A stretch of 27,774 bases of DNA from an uncultured Oscillospiraceae bacterium (lineage in GTDB: Bacteria; Bacillota; Clostridia; Oscillospirales; Acutalibacteraceae). This document shows, in pieces, positions 6,715-14,979 of this stretch. The stretch's first letter is position 1. Each line of letters opens with the position of its first letter. Both the position numbers and the translations under genes were made by a program. The notes beneath the pieces are model-generated. The model was not told the DNA's origin, did no database searches, and saw only the letters and a program-made list of their open reading frames with translations. The DNA lies in NCBI GenBank assembly GCA_900539855.1, contig UQDO01000032.1:1-27774 (forward strand), written 5' to 3'.

Positions 6715-9700
6715 ATGAAAAACAAATTCAGAAAATTAATGGCGGTATTACTTTCTGTTGCGGCATTACTGTCCTGCCTGTCGGGAGAGGCGCTGTCTTC
6801 GGCTCTTGCGGCTTCCGGCGACGGTACAGCTGTTGAAATGAGGTACACGCTTGACGATGTGGCTGCCGGCGCAGTCAGCATGGAGGAGTACGAAGCGTAC
6901 CTGGAGCAGCTGTATTCGGCGAATGAAAGCGCGGCGGAAAACACGGAGGTATTGTCGGCTTTCAGGTCGCTTATGGTCTCCAAAAGCTCTGACGTGACCG
7001 TGGCGGTCGGCAAGGAGAATATATATAAACAAGGGCATATAGGCCGCGCCCGTGAAAAAGAGGGCAATGACCTTGGCAAGGTGATCTATGAAAATGCCGA
7101 CGGCTCATTTACTCAGTACAGCTTTGCCTATCCCGTAAAGGTCGCGGACGAAAACGGCAAAATTTCGGACGTGTCGCTGAAAATAGTTGCCGACGGTACC
7201 GGCGGTTACAGGACCGAAAAGGGCAATACTCAGGTCTCATTCCCCGAAAATATAGCCTACGGCATTTCGGTCTCGGGAAACGGCGGTTCGGTGCGGCTTG
7301 TCCCGAACGGCATTTTCTCGGCTGTTTCACAGCAGGATGAATATAATGTAAGCTATGTTTACGACGATAAGACCACCATCGATTATTCCCTGACCTACAC
7401 AGGCGTCAAGGAAAATATAGTAGTGCGTGAATATACCGGAAGGACCGAGTATGAGTTCACGCTCTATACGGGCGGTCTCGAACTCAAAAATTCAGACAGT
7501 TCTTACTATCTTGCCGATGAAAACGGCGAAAAATGGGGCAGTATCGGCGATATAATCATCTTCACCGCCGACGGAAAAAACAACACCGTGAGCCGCATGA
7601 CGCATGAGACAGTTGTGCCGTGCGAGCAGTACACAATAACGGTGCATGTCGACGACCAGTATTTAAGGGATGAAAAGACCGTTTACCCCATCCGCATCGA
7701 CCCCATGATAGAAATATCATATAATACATACGGAGCCATTGCGTTTGACGATGCGACCATAAATTCGGACAACACGATGGACGGCACCGGCAATATACTT
7801 TATATCGGCAAAAGAGACGGCGTGAAATCGCGCGTTATCATGAGAATACGCGAGGGGCGACTGGGCGATATCCCCTCAACGCGCCATGTCAATGCCGCGT
7901 CGGTATACATGACGAACATTCTGATTGGAAACGACAGTCTTGATTTCACACCTATGAACGTCATGACATATATGTACAGCGGCAGCGACTGGGACGACAC
8001 CTCTACAAGGATCTCATCGGGTAATTTTGACAGCTACGCGCACTATATGTCGGCAAGGGATGTTGACACTCCGTATCAAAGATACGGCTTTGACATCACA
8101 AATGCAGTTAAGTTCTGGATGATGAACGAGCATTTTACGCTCGATCAGGGCTTGCTGCTTAAGGCTCCGGATACGGTCGAAAACGGCTCGGAAGATCTTT
8201 ATAAAGCCTTTGCTTCGTTTGATTACACCATGTATCAGCCCTCTATGTGGATAAATTATTCGGAGACCGAAACATACACCTCTGCACCGTTCGGATGGCT
8301 CGATGTTGTCGACATCAGCTGCGCTTCCGGTTGGGTGTGGTGCTTTGACGAGCCGGATAAAAACCTTGGTGTAAAGGTGTATATTGACAATTTAAGTGAC
8401 AGCAGCGTAGGACAGATCTGCCTTTACTCAAAGGCGGATAAGCAGCGCCTGGACGTAAATTTAAAGGGCTATTTCAACTATAAGGATCGCAACGGCGGCG
8501 GAAATTACGGATTTTTTGTGCCGATAGACTGGTCGCAGTATCCGCCGGGATATTACAAGGTAGTCGCAAAGGCGTTTTTGGATCAGAACAACGATCAGAG
8601 AAGCGACAACGGCGTTGAATATGTCATAACGCACAGCCCGATGTATTTTGGGAATTATTCATATCAGCCTTTGGATGAGGGAGAATACTATATCAACAAC
8701 ACCGAATACGGCAAATATTTACGCAACAATGGCGGTGCGCCCGAAGGAAGATCGGGCTTGCTTGCCGATCTTTCGACGACTATAAAATGGGACCTTATAA
8801 ACAGAAACGGCGGCTATCTGATAAGATCAAAAAGCGATCCCGAGCTTTATCTGGCTGTTTCAAATGACGTCAATAATATCGGGGTCGAGTTTGTAAGGGT
8901 ATCAGATCCTTCGTCAACACCGGACAGATGTATCTGGGATATGACCATATCCGGAGGATGCCTTTTAAGGAGCAGATTCAATGCAAGATATTTAACGGGC
9001 GGTCCGTATGGATCACTTACAACCAGAGAAATGCAAGGTGACATATACTCTCAAGCCCGTAAGGCTCAGACCTGGCGTATAGTAAGTACGTCGGAGTATG
9101 GAAATACGGCGGATTACTATTATAGGGAAGTAAATATATCTGTATACTTTAAACAGTTGGAATTTTTATTAGGCGAGTCATCAGAGAAAATATCGGTTCG
9201 ACATCCTAATGTCCGCTTTTTATGGTGTGATATAGATGATTTCAGATATTTGTGTGATGATAATAAACTGATTTTTAATAGTTCAACAAGTAATTTTTCG
9301 AGTTCTAACATAGGGCTTTATACCGTCCAGCCTGTACACAAAGCCAGCTTGCAGAATTTAAACGTCTTTACTGTGCGCGCCTACACAATAATAAAGGTCA
9401 ATAATTATTATGATAAAGGTTTCTACATGTATTATGGTATGACCAGAGAGCAAGCAGAACAGTTCATAAGGGAACGCAACAAAAGATTTGCCACAAGGGT
9501 CAGAAACGAGCTTAGCATTGAAATGGATATTAATATAGAATATTACGAGTCATATCTTGATAGAATTGTTAATCCAACAGGAAAAGAAAACCTTGACTCA
9601 TATGTAGTACCATCAAAAATTATTGCCGATAAGTTTCAAGAATATATTCATAGTATCGAGAATTACAGTGGAATTGGCTTTTTGTGGACGGCTTATAGAA

Positions 9701-10080
9701 TGGCTCCGTACGATGATTCGTTTTATGATGTTGAAGTCAATTATAACAGAAGTTTTGGTACCATCACGGGAAACGAAGTGCTGCTTATTAACAGATTTGA
9801 TCCGGATGATGATTACACATTGGGTTATAATGCATTGTTTTATCACGAATTATGTCACAGATTTGGTACAGAAGACCATTATCATGAAGATGCCCGAAAC
9901 ATCATAAAAGAAGGAAACACCTGTGCCAATGATGGTTGCATAACTTGTCATCCGGGAAGAGGTTATAGTGAAGACTGTATAATGAACAACCCAGGATTGA
10001 TCAATTCAGGAAAATTCCTGTGTGATGGCTGTAAACGACGCGTATTATCTAATTCAGGCAGTTTGCCGACGGCAAGGTGA
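6715..10080 (+). CDS. Secreted multidomain protein with C-terminal metzincin-type zinc protease domain (putative polymorphic toxin)
   Basis: 1121-residue exported protein. Residues 1-32 are a signal peptide (basic MKNKFRK, then a hydrophobic core, ending ALA). Residues about 110-340 have the beta-rich YPIRIDPM-type lead-in seen before DNRLRE modules of wall-associated proteins; a DNRLRE-like module follows at about 345-520. Residues about 647-790 look like a ricin-type trefoil (GKYLRNN ... WDLINRNGGYLIRSK ... ARYLTGG ... AQTWRIV). The C-terminal domain has HELCHRFGTEDHYH (H1044, E1045, H1048, D1054/H1055) and a Met-turn-like CIM (M1090). It also has extra cysteines C1070, C1075 and C1078, and a closing CDGC (1103-1106), recalling archaemetzincin zinc sites. 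DNA from about 9100 on is much more AT-rich than before. Start chosen at ATG 6715 (GGTGGA 7 bases upstream). Exported protease activity is inferred; the toxin role is a hypothesis. Confidence 0.72.
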   Translation: MKNKFRKLMAVLLSVAALLSCLSGEALSSALAASGDGTAVEMRYTLDDVAAGAVSMEEYEAYLEQLYSANESAAENTEVLSAFRSLMVSKSSDVTVAVGKENIYKQGHIGRAREKEGNDLGKVIYENADGSFTQYSFAYPVKVADENGKISDVSLKIVADGTGGYRTEKGNTQVSFPENIAYGISVSGNGGSVRLVPNGIFSAVSQQDEYNVSYVYDDKTTIDYSLTYTGVKENIVVREYTGRTEYEFTLYTGGLELKNSDSSYYLADENGEKWGSIGDIIIFTADGKNNTVSRMTHETVVPCEQYTITVHVDDQYLRDEKTVYPIRIDPMIEISYNTYGAIAFDDATINSDNTMDGTGNILYIGKRDGVKSRVIMRIREGRLGDIPSTRHVNAASVYMTNILIGNDSLDFTPMNVMTYMYSGSDWDDTSTRISSGNFDSYAHYMSARDVDTPYQRYGFDITNAVKFWMMNEHFTLDQGLLLKAPDTVENGSEDLYKAFASFDYTMYQPSMWINYSETETYTSAPFGWLDVVDISCASGWVWCFDEPDKNLGVKVYIDNLSDSSVGQICLYSKADKQRLDVNLKGYFNYKDRNGGGNYGFFVPIDWSQYPPGYYKVVAKAFLDQNNDQRSDNGVEYVITHSPMYFGNYSYQPLDEGEYYINNTEYGKYLRNNGGAPEGRSGLLADLSTTIKWDLINRNGGYLIRSKSDPELYLAVSNDVNNIGVEFVRVSDPSSTPDRCIWDMTISGGCLLRSRFNARYLTGGPYGSLTTREMQGDIYSQARKAQTWRIVSTSEYGNTADYYYREVNISVYFKQLEFLLGESSEKISVRHPNVRFLWCDIDDFRYLCDDNKLIFNSSTSNFSSSNIGLYTVQPVHKASLQNLNVFTVRAYTIIKVNNYYDKGFYMYYGMTREQAEQFIRERNKRFATRVRNELSIEMDINIEYYESYLDRIVNPTGKENLDSYVVPSKIIADKFQEYIHSIENYSGIGFLWTAYRMAPYDDSFYDVEVNYNRSFGTITGNEVLLINRFDPDDDYTLGYNALFYHELCHRFGTEDHYHEDARNIIKEGNTCANDGCITCHPGRGYSEDCIMNNPGLINSGKFLCDGCKRRVLSNSGSLPTAR

Positions 10081-10084
10081 TAAA

Positions 10085-10966
10085 ATGAAAAAAGCTTTGA
10101 TCGTATTTTTATCGTTTTTGCTCATTGTGAATTTTTCGGCGTGCGGCAACAAAACCGACACAAAAGTACATAAGTCACAAAATGATTATTATAACCAATG
10201 GCTATACTTCACATCGTTTGAAAATTATGCTTCGGTGGTAGGAGTCTGCGGTTCCGGTGTACTTACAGGAAAATGCGATGAATCAAGCTATACCCTGAAC
10301 AAACTTGTAAAAAAATTAAAAATGGCACGGGACACTGTACCCGATCACACATATTACCCTGTGTTTGACGGCAAGCCGGCAGAGATTAAAATGCAGGAAG
10401 CAAAATATGAGCTTATAAATTTCGAGGTCGTTGGTTTTGAATACGGCATAATGATCGATGCCATCGGCAACGGTTCATCTGATATTTGGAAAGCGTCATA
10501 TAAGGTTACATTTGACAGAACTGATAAATGGGCGCCTAAGACAGCGGATGTTGAGGTAAAACAAGTAAGTTTGAGTTGCGACGAGCCTGAAAAAGCACTT
10601 GGTTGGGATAGGTTTGCTCAATCAGCCAAAAAGATTACCAGCAAATATTACGATAACCCCCTAAGCGACGAAGAAGCAGAGAATTCCTGTCAAATTATAA
10701 TGTATACGGCAAATGGAAATGTTTATTGTCACTTGCTGATTGAGGGCAGAATAATGGTGTCAATTTGTGTCAGTAAAACGATGAACGGATATGACCATCC
10801 TACATGGGATGAATTTTTGGAAAAATACAATACCGAATGGCTTGAGAGGCTTTCTTTTGAGCGTATAGATTTCGAATATGATAAATACACAGAAATCGTA
10901 GATCGGGATGAAACGCTTGAGAGTTTCCGAGGAAAGCTCAATTGGTATCCCGAAGTAGTATGTTAG
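10085..10966 (+). CDS. Lipoprotein 1 of a tandem paralogous array (signal type A)
   Basis: 293-residue predicted lipoprotein of no family I recognise. The signal peptide MKKALIVFLSFLLIVNFSAC ends in a lipobox-like FSAC. The mature part begins KTDTKVHKS and contains DYYNQWLYFTSFENYASVVG, then TYYPVFDGKPAEI, and near the C-terminus FERIDFEYDKYTEIVDRDE. Mixed alpha/beta composition, no further membrane segment. The start ATG lies 4 bases after the stop of the protease gene, and its ribosome-binding site (AAGGTG) lies inside that gene's last codons, so it should be translationally coupled. It is most similar to the gene at 13045-13935 in the first and last thirds, with a diverged middle. A surface-exposed immunity protein, inhibitor or substrate of the upstream protease are all possible. 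Confidence 0.85.
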   Translation: MKKALIVFLSFLLIVNFSACGNKTDTKVHKSQNDYYNQWLYFTSFENYASVVGVCGSGVLTGKCDESSYTLNKLVKKLKMARDTVPDHTYYPVFDGKPAEIKMQEAKYELINFEVVGFEYGIMIDAIGNGSSDIWKASYKVTFDRTDKWAPKTADVEVKQVSLSCDEPEKALGWDRFAQSAKKITSKYYDNPLSDEEAENSCQIIMYTANGNVYCHLLIEGRIMVSICVSKTMNGYDHPTWDEFLEKYNTEWLERLSFERIDFEYDKYTEIVDRDETLESFRGKLNWYPEVVC

Positions 10967-11010
10967 TTGATAAGCCGCTTATAATGTCTGCTTTGACAGG
11001 GGGTGTCCTT

Positions 11011-12045
11011 TTGAACAAACTTGCTTTAAAGCTTGCTGCATTCATGCTTATTGCGGTATTCCTTGTCGGCTGCGGCGCACAAAATGAAGCATCACAGTCA
11101 GCCGCTTCACAGGACGGTTCGTCAAGCGCTTCTTCGGGAGATTATATGCCGCCGATCCAAGAGCCGAAATACCGACCGCTCTACTGGTATCAGAATTTTC
11201 AGGAGTTTAAAAACGCGCTTGCCGCCAAAGGCACAGATGAGATTATCGGAAAAGCACCGGGGTATTATGAATATCAGTACGATTTCAAAAATGACACAAG
11301 CCCGGATCATAAATACTATGGTTATTTGTCTGCACGCGGTGATGTAAATGATATTATCAGTAATTCAGCTGTTGCAGGTGCGCGGCGAAAAACGATGGAA
11401 AGCTTTTTGAAGGAGCACTTATATTTTCCGAAGTATAACGGTGAGTCGCTTGAGGCGTATGAGATCGATGAAGGACTGAACGTATTGCTGCAGATTAACG
11501 ACTTTGACACCTGTGGATCGGTCGTCGGCAGTCACAGCCTGTATGCTACAATGGAGTGTATAGTAAAATTTCCTTACACCTCCAAAACGCAAAGGGAACC
11601 GTATGAGTCGCTTGTGTATTTCAGGCTGACCTATACGCCGGATTTTGATATCTGGAATGATTGCTATTTGAAAATGGTATCAGATAAGGATAACCTGCGC
11701 AGTGTAAGAATAAACTCCAATGATAAGAGTTCCTCATTGCTTTTTTATGACGCATATGAGATCGACGGCAAAACCTATGAATATCTGTGTTCCCATACCA
11801 ACGTTCATATTGCGGATGAGGAAGACGGTGACGGCGTGCCGGTCTACTTTATAAAGATAGACGACAACACGGTGGCTGAGATCGATTTTAATATCCAAAA
11901 ACAGGACACAATTTTCAGCGTTGACATTGAGCCCCAATATTCGCCGTATTTGTGGAAGGATTATACAAGTGCTTATGGCCACGGCTCTATTATTCCCTCT
12001 GGATTTCCCTCTCCGGGCTTTGATTTTGAAAGGCTGGAATTCTGA
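11011..12045 (+). CDS. Lipoprotein 2 of the array (signal type B)
   Basis: 344-residue predicted lipoprotein. I place the start at TTG 11011, 6 bases after AGGGGGTG; the frame is open to 10942 but that would overlap lipoprotein 1 and spoil the signal peptide. The signal is NKLALKLAAFMLIAVFLVGC with a good lipobox LVGC, followed by a low-complexity Ser/Ala/Gln spacer (about residues 25-45). The mature domain is a distant relative of lipoprotein 1: WYQNFQEFKNALAAKG corresponds to the WLYFTSFENYAS region, and LYFPKYNGESLEAYEI to the TYYPVFDGKPAEI region. It ends GFDFERLEF. Unknown function; the shared layout and its position in the array suggest the same kind of job on a different target. Confidence 0.82.
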   Translation: MNKLALKLAAFMLIAVFLVGCGAQNEASQSAASQDGSSSASSGDYMPPIQEPKYRPLYWYQNFQEFKNALAAKGTDEIIGKAPGYYEYQYDFKNDTSPDHKYYGYLSARGDVNDIISNSAVAGARRKTMESFLKEHLYFPKYNGESLEAYEIDEGLNVLLQINDFDTCGSVVGSHSLYATMECIVKFPYTSKTQREPYESLVYFRLTYTPDFDIWNDCYLKMVSDKDNLRSVRINSNDKSSSLLFYDAYEIDGKTYEYLCSHTNVHIADEEDGDGVPVYFIKIDDNTVAEIDFNIQKQDTIFSVDIEPQYSPYLWKDYTSAYGHGSIIPSGFPSPGFDFERLEF

Positions 12046-12060
12046 CGGCAAGGTGATAAA

Positions 12061-13006
12061 ATGAAAAAAGCGTTGATTGTATTTTTATCGTTTTTTGCTT
12101 ATTCTGAATTTTTCGGCATGCGGCAGCAAAAGTGAAACATCCGCAACGGAAAATATCGCTAAGGTCAATCCCGAGGTCCCGGAATATGTATATGGGAAAT
12201 ATAAGTCACATGTTGATTTCAATTCATTTGAAAACTATGCGTCAATGGGTAGGCGTAATGGGTGCTGATGTGCTTTTGGGGAAATTTGAATCGGGCGATT
12301 ATTCTTCAAACGAAACGGCGGAGCTGAGCCTTGAGACGAAAAAGGCTGCGCCGGAATACACCTATTATCCTTGCTTTGACAGCAAAAAAGTGCCCCAAAG
12401 CAGGATGACGATCACCCATCTTATGAGTGACGGCAGATTCACAAAACAAAAATCGGTCTCTGTATTAAGTCCTTTGGTACTCAAATACAGCGACCACTGG
12501 CATGGGAAGCTACTTATGCAGTTTCCTTTGATAAAAATAAGGACAGCGATTTTAACAGCGTCTGGGTATCACTATATCAAGTGTCTGAGGAATACAATTA
12601 TTTGTCCGATCCTGTTTCGTGGGACACTTTTGTAGATATGGCTGTCGGTGCAGCCGAGTCAGACGAACAGGACGGTGTCAGCAAGTATTTATATTTGCCG
12701 GAGGCAGAGCTGGCTGACGGAAAACATCCTTGTGTCATCATTATTCAGCCCAGGCTCAAACGTCTTTTCATTTATATTCTTATCGAAAAAAACATCTATA
12801 TCAAATTGAATATCACCTCGTCGGATGAGGAACACTGGAATGATCGGCTCAACTGGCTTGACACTTCGTTGAATGATTGGTTCAAGCGCCTGAGCTTTGA
12901 CCGCATATATTTCAATTACGGCGACTACAAAAGGGTGGTTGACCGCAATATGCGGATCGATTATCTGCGCGGAAAGTATGATTTTAGCTACGATGTGGTA
13001 TGTTAG
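12061..13006 (+). pseudogene. Lipoprotein 3 of the array (signal type A), broken by three frameshifts
   Basis: A third copy, recognisable along its whole length but split over three frames. It starts ATG at 12061 with the same 28-base junction as lipoprotein 1. An extra T in the run at about 12092-12097 (TTTTTT against TTTTT in copy 1) shifts the signal peptide; corrected, it reads FLSFLLILNFSACGSKSE. A second single-base gain lies in the GGG at about 12246-12248 (YASMVGVMGADVLLGKF when corrected). A single-base loss between about 12440 and 12515 moves to the frame reading WEATYAVSFDKN ... RGKYDFSYDVVC. The mature sequence is the most diverged of the array but keeps FNSFENYAS, TYYPCFD and VVDRN. 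Either a decaying copy or sequencing error in homopolymers; neighbouring genes are intact. Confidence 0.8.
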
Positions 13007-13044
13007 GCTCGTAACTGCTAAAGATCAAGACAGGGGGAGTCCTT

Positions 13045-13935
13045 TTGAATAAACTTGCTTTAAAGCTTGCCGCATTTATGCTTATTGCGGTATTCCTTGT
13101 CGGCTGCGGCGGCAACAAAAGCGACACAGAAGTACATAAGTCCAAAAGGGATTATTATAACCAATGGCTATACTTCACATCGTTTGAAAATTATGCTTCG
13201 GTGATAGGGGTCTGCGGTTCCGGTGTGCTTACAGGAAAATGCGAGGAATCAAGTTACTCTGTCGACAAATATACAAAGAAGCTAATTAGAGCATTGGAAG
13301 CCGTTCCCGATCACACATATTTCCCTGTGTCTGACGGTAAGCCGGCAGAGATCAAAAAGAGGGAAGCAAAATATAAGCTTATAAATGAAGATGTCGTTGA
13401 TTTTGAATACGGTATAGTTATTGACGCTCTTAAGGAAACAGGGTTTAATGTTTGGAGTGCAGGCTACTGCGTTACATTCGACAGAAGTGACAGGCGGACG
13501 CCCAAGACGGCGGACATAAGAGTGGAGCAGGTAAGTCCGGGCTGCGAGGATCCCGTCGAGGTGCTGGGTTGGGACTGGCTTGCATCGGATAAAGACTTAA
13601 AGGACAGAAATTACATTGAGCTGTCAAACGATGGAAAGACCAAAGACGGCTATCCGATAATAGCCTACGCACGAGGCAAAACGATGTACTGTTATTTTTT
13701 GATCGATGACAGAACAATGATATCGGTGTATGTCAACCAGGATGAGAACGGATTCCGTTATTCCGAATGGGAAAGATTTGTAAACAAAGGCTGCGCCGCA
13801 TGGCTTGAAAAGCTTTCCTTTGAGCGTATAGATTTCGAATATGATAAATACACCGAAATCGTAGATCGGGATGAAACGCTTGAAAGCCTCAGAGGAAAAC
13901 TCAACCGGTATCCGGAAATAGAAATACAGTTTTGA
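13045..13935 (+). CDS. Lipoprotein 4 of the array (signal type B on a type-1 mature domain)
   Basis: 296-residue predicted lipoprotein starting at TTG 13045 after AGGGGGAGT, the same leader as lipoprotein 2. The signal peptide is nearly identical to that of lipoprotein 2 (NKLALKLAAFMLIAVFLVGC), but from the lipobox cysteine onward it switches to the lipoprotein 1 sequence (NKSDTEVHKS, DYYNQWLYFTSFENYASV). The last third also matches lipoprotein 1 (FERIDFEYDKYTEIVDRDE), while about residues 170-255 are clearly diverged. It is therefore a chimera produced by recombination or gene conversion between array members. Function unknown, with the same options as for lipoprotein 1. Confidence 0.85.
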   Translation: MNKLALKLAAFMLIAVFLVGCGGNKSDTEVHKSKRDYYNQWLYFTSFENYASVIGVCGSGVLTGKCEESSYSVDKYTKKLIRALEAVPDHTYFPVSDGKPAEIKKREAKYKLINEDVVDFEYGIVIDALKETGFNVWSAGYCVTFDRSDRRTPKTADIRVEQVSPGCEDPVEVLGWDWLASDKDLKDRNYIELSNDGKTKDGYPIIAYARGKTMYCYFLIDDRTMISVYVNQDENGFRYSEWERFVNKGCAAWLEKLSFERIDFEYDKYTEIVDRDETLESLRGKLNRYPEIEIQF

Positions 13936-13964
13936 ATGTCGGTTGATAAAAGGGATCATACGCT

Positions 13965-14483
13965 ATGAAGCGTAAAGGTCTGATTATTTCGATATGTGTT
14001 GTCTTTGCGGTGGTTTTGTGCGCCTTGTGTGCAAAGCGTCCTATACTTAGGTATTGGTTCTATAAAACAGCGCTCTGGCAATTCAATGCGGATTACAAGG
14101 CATGTGCCGAGGATTTTAACACCGTTAAAGACTATTTTCCTGATAATTATCAAGGCGGACCGGACAAACTGTTCTCTGTGAGCAGGGGGCATAATAGTAT
14201 ACGCGTTTTTGATCTTGATGCAAAAGAATATGTCGAGCTGCCCGACAATATAGTATCATCGCTTGACAATATCAGTAAAAACGGATTCACATATAAAGAT
14301 TCCGTTTTTGACACCATATCGGTAAAGGGACGCCGCATATCGTTCGGCATTGAAAACAACCATTACTGTCTTGCCTTTTCACCTGATGAAAGACCCAAAT
14401 GGATACATTCACCGGATGACGGCGAAAAAATCGCAGTCAAGCGTATCGGCGGCGGTTGGTATCATGTTACAATAAAAGGTTGA
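13965..14483 (+). CDS. Small membrane-anchored protein, unknown function
   Basis: 172-residue protein with one N-terminal membrane helix (KGLIISICVVFAVVLCALCA, residues about 4-23) and a soluble extracytoplasmic part with motifs such as RYWFYKTALWQFNADYKACAEDF and a C-terminal beta-rich end (IGGGWYHVTIKG). The helix lacks a convincing lipobox, so it is probably an uncleaved anchor. Start ATG 13965 has AAGGGA about 9 bases upstream. It lies 29 bases after lipoprotein 4 and is the last gene before the terminator at 14491, so it probably belongs to the protease-lipoprotein transcript. I do not recognise the family. Confidence 0.8.
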   Translation: MKRKGLIISICVVFAVVLCALCAKRPILRYWFYKTALWQFNADYKACAEDFNTVKDYFPDNYQGGPDKLFSVSRGHNSIRVFDLDAKEYVELPDNIVSSLDNISKNGFTYKDSVFDTISVKGRRISFGIENNHYCLAFSPDERPKWIHSPDDGEKIAVKRIGGGWYHVTIKG

Positions 14484-14490
14484 TATTCAG

Positions 14491-14525
14491 AAAAATCGGC
14501 AGGGGTTCATCCCAGCCGATTTTTT
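14491..14525 (+). terminator. Intrinsic terminator of the protease-lipoprotein unit
   Basis: AAAAATCGGC and GCCGATTTTT close a hairpin whose inner part GGG/CCC pairs across a short loop, with the right arm running into TTTTTTG. It lies 8 bases after the last stop. Confidence 0.85.
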
Positions 14526-14541
14526 GTGCTGCCGCGGCGGT

Positions 14542-14865
14542 GAATTTCAGTTTAGCAGTGTAATTAACATATTGACAGACGTAGGGAACGAGCCTTGAGT
14601 GTCGTTCCTGAATAAATACAAGAACTGATTGTTGCATCGTAGGGCAGGGGCTTGTCTCCTGCCGTTTTTAACTCCCATGTTATATAACGCTAAATTTTAG
14701 TTTATAGGTGTACAAAAAACAAATGGCTAATTGAATTTTTGTAGGGAACGAGCCTTGAGTGTCGTTCCGCGCGGTTTCATTAGGTTTTAAGGAACGACAC
14801 ATAGGTCGTTCCCTACGTCTGTCAATTAATTATAAGAACGCTATTCACCTATAAACTAAAATTTA
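14542..14865. repeat. Nested inverted-repeat cluster (MITE/REP-like) in the 14484-14979 gap
   Basis: A perfect 20-bp inverted repeat taaattttagtttataggtg lies at 14691-14710 and, inverted, at 14846-14865, bounding 175 bp; the outer TA could be a target duplication as in IS630/mariner-type MITEs. A second perfect 21-bp inverted repeat, containing ttgacagacgtagggaacg, lies at 14571-14591 and 14806-14826 and overlaps the first element. Inside are two direct copies (14581-14608, 14741-14768) and one inverted relative (14791-14816) of a hairpin unit gtagggaacga...tcgttcc. A similar hairpin unit with different arms is gtagggcagg...cctgccg (14639-14664). No gene is visible in this gap. Confidence 0.75.
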
Positions 14866-14928
14866 ACCTCCGAAAACCAAGGCGGCGAAAATTTAACACG
14901 GAACGGTATCTTTTATGCTTAGATTTGA

Positions 14929-14957
14929 TTGAAAACACATTATGTATGTGCTAAGAT
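14929..14957 (+). promoter_or_regulatory. Promoter of the CE15-like esterase gene
   Basis: -35 TTGAAA (14929-14934) and -10 TAAGAT (14952-14957) with a 17-base spacer. The predicted transcript would begin just before the AAGGAGG at 14964-14970, giving a very short leader and ruling out starts upstream of 14980. Confidence 0.65.
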
Positions 14958-14979
14958 ATTAAAAAGGAGGGCGAATTTT

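Noticed and set aside
14581..14816. Repeated gtagggaacga units as a possible CRISPR array
   Set aside because: Only two direct copies, unevenly spaced, plus an inverted one; no cas genes. They fit inverted-repeat elements.
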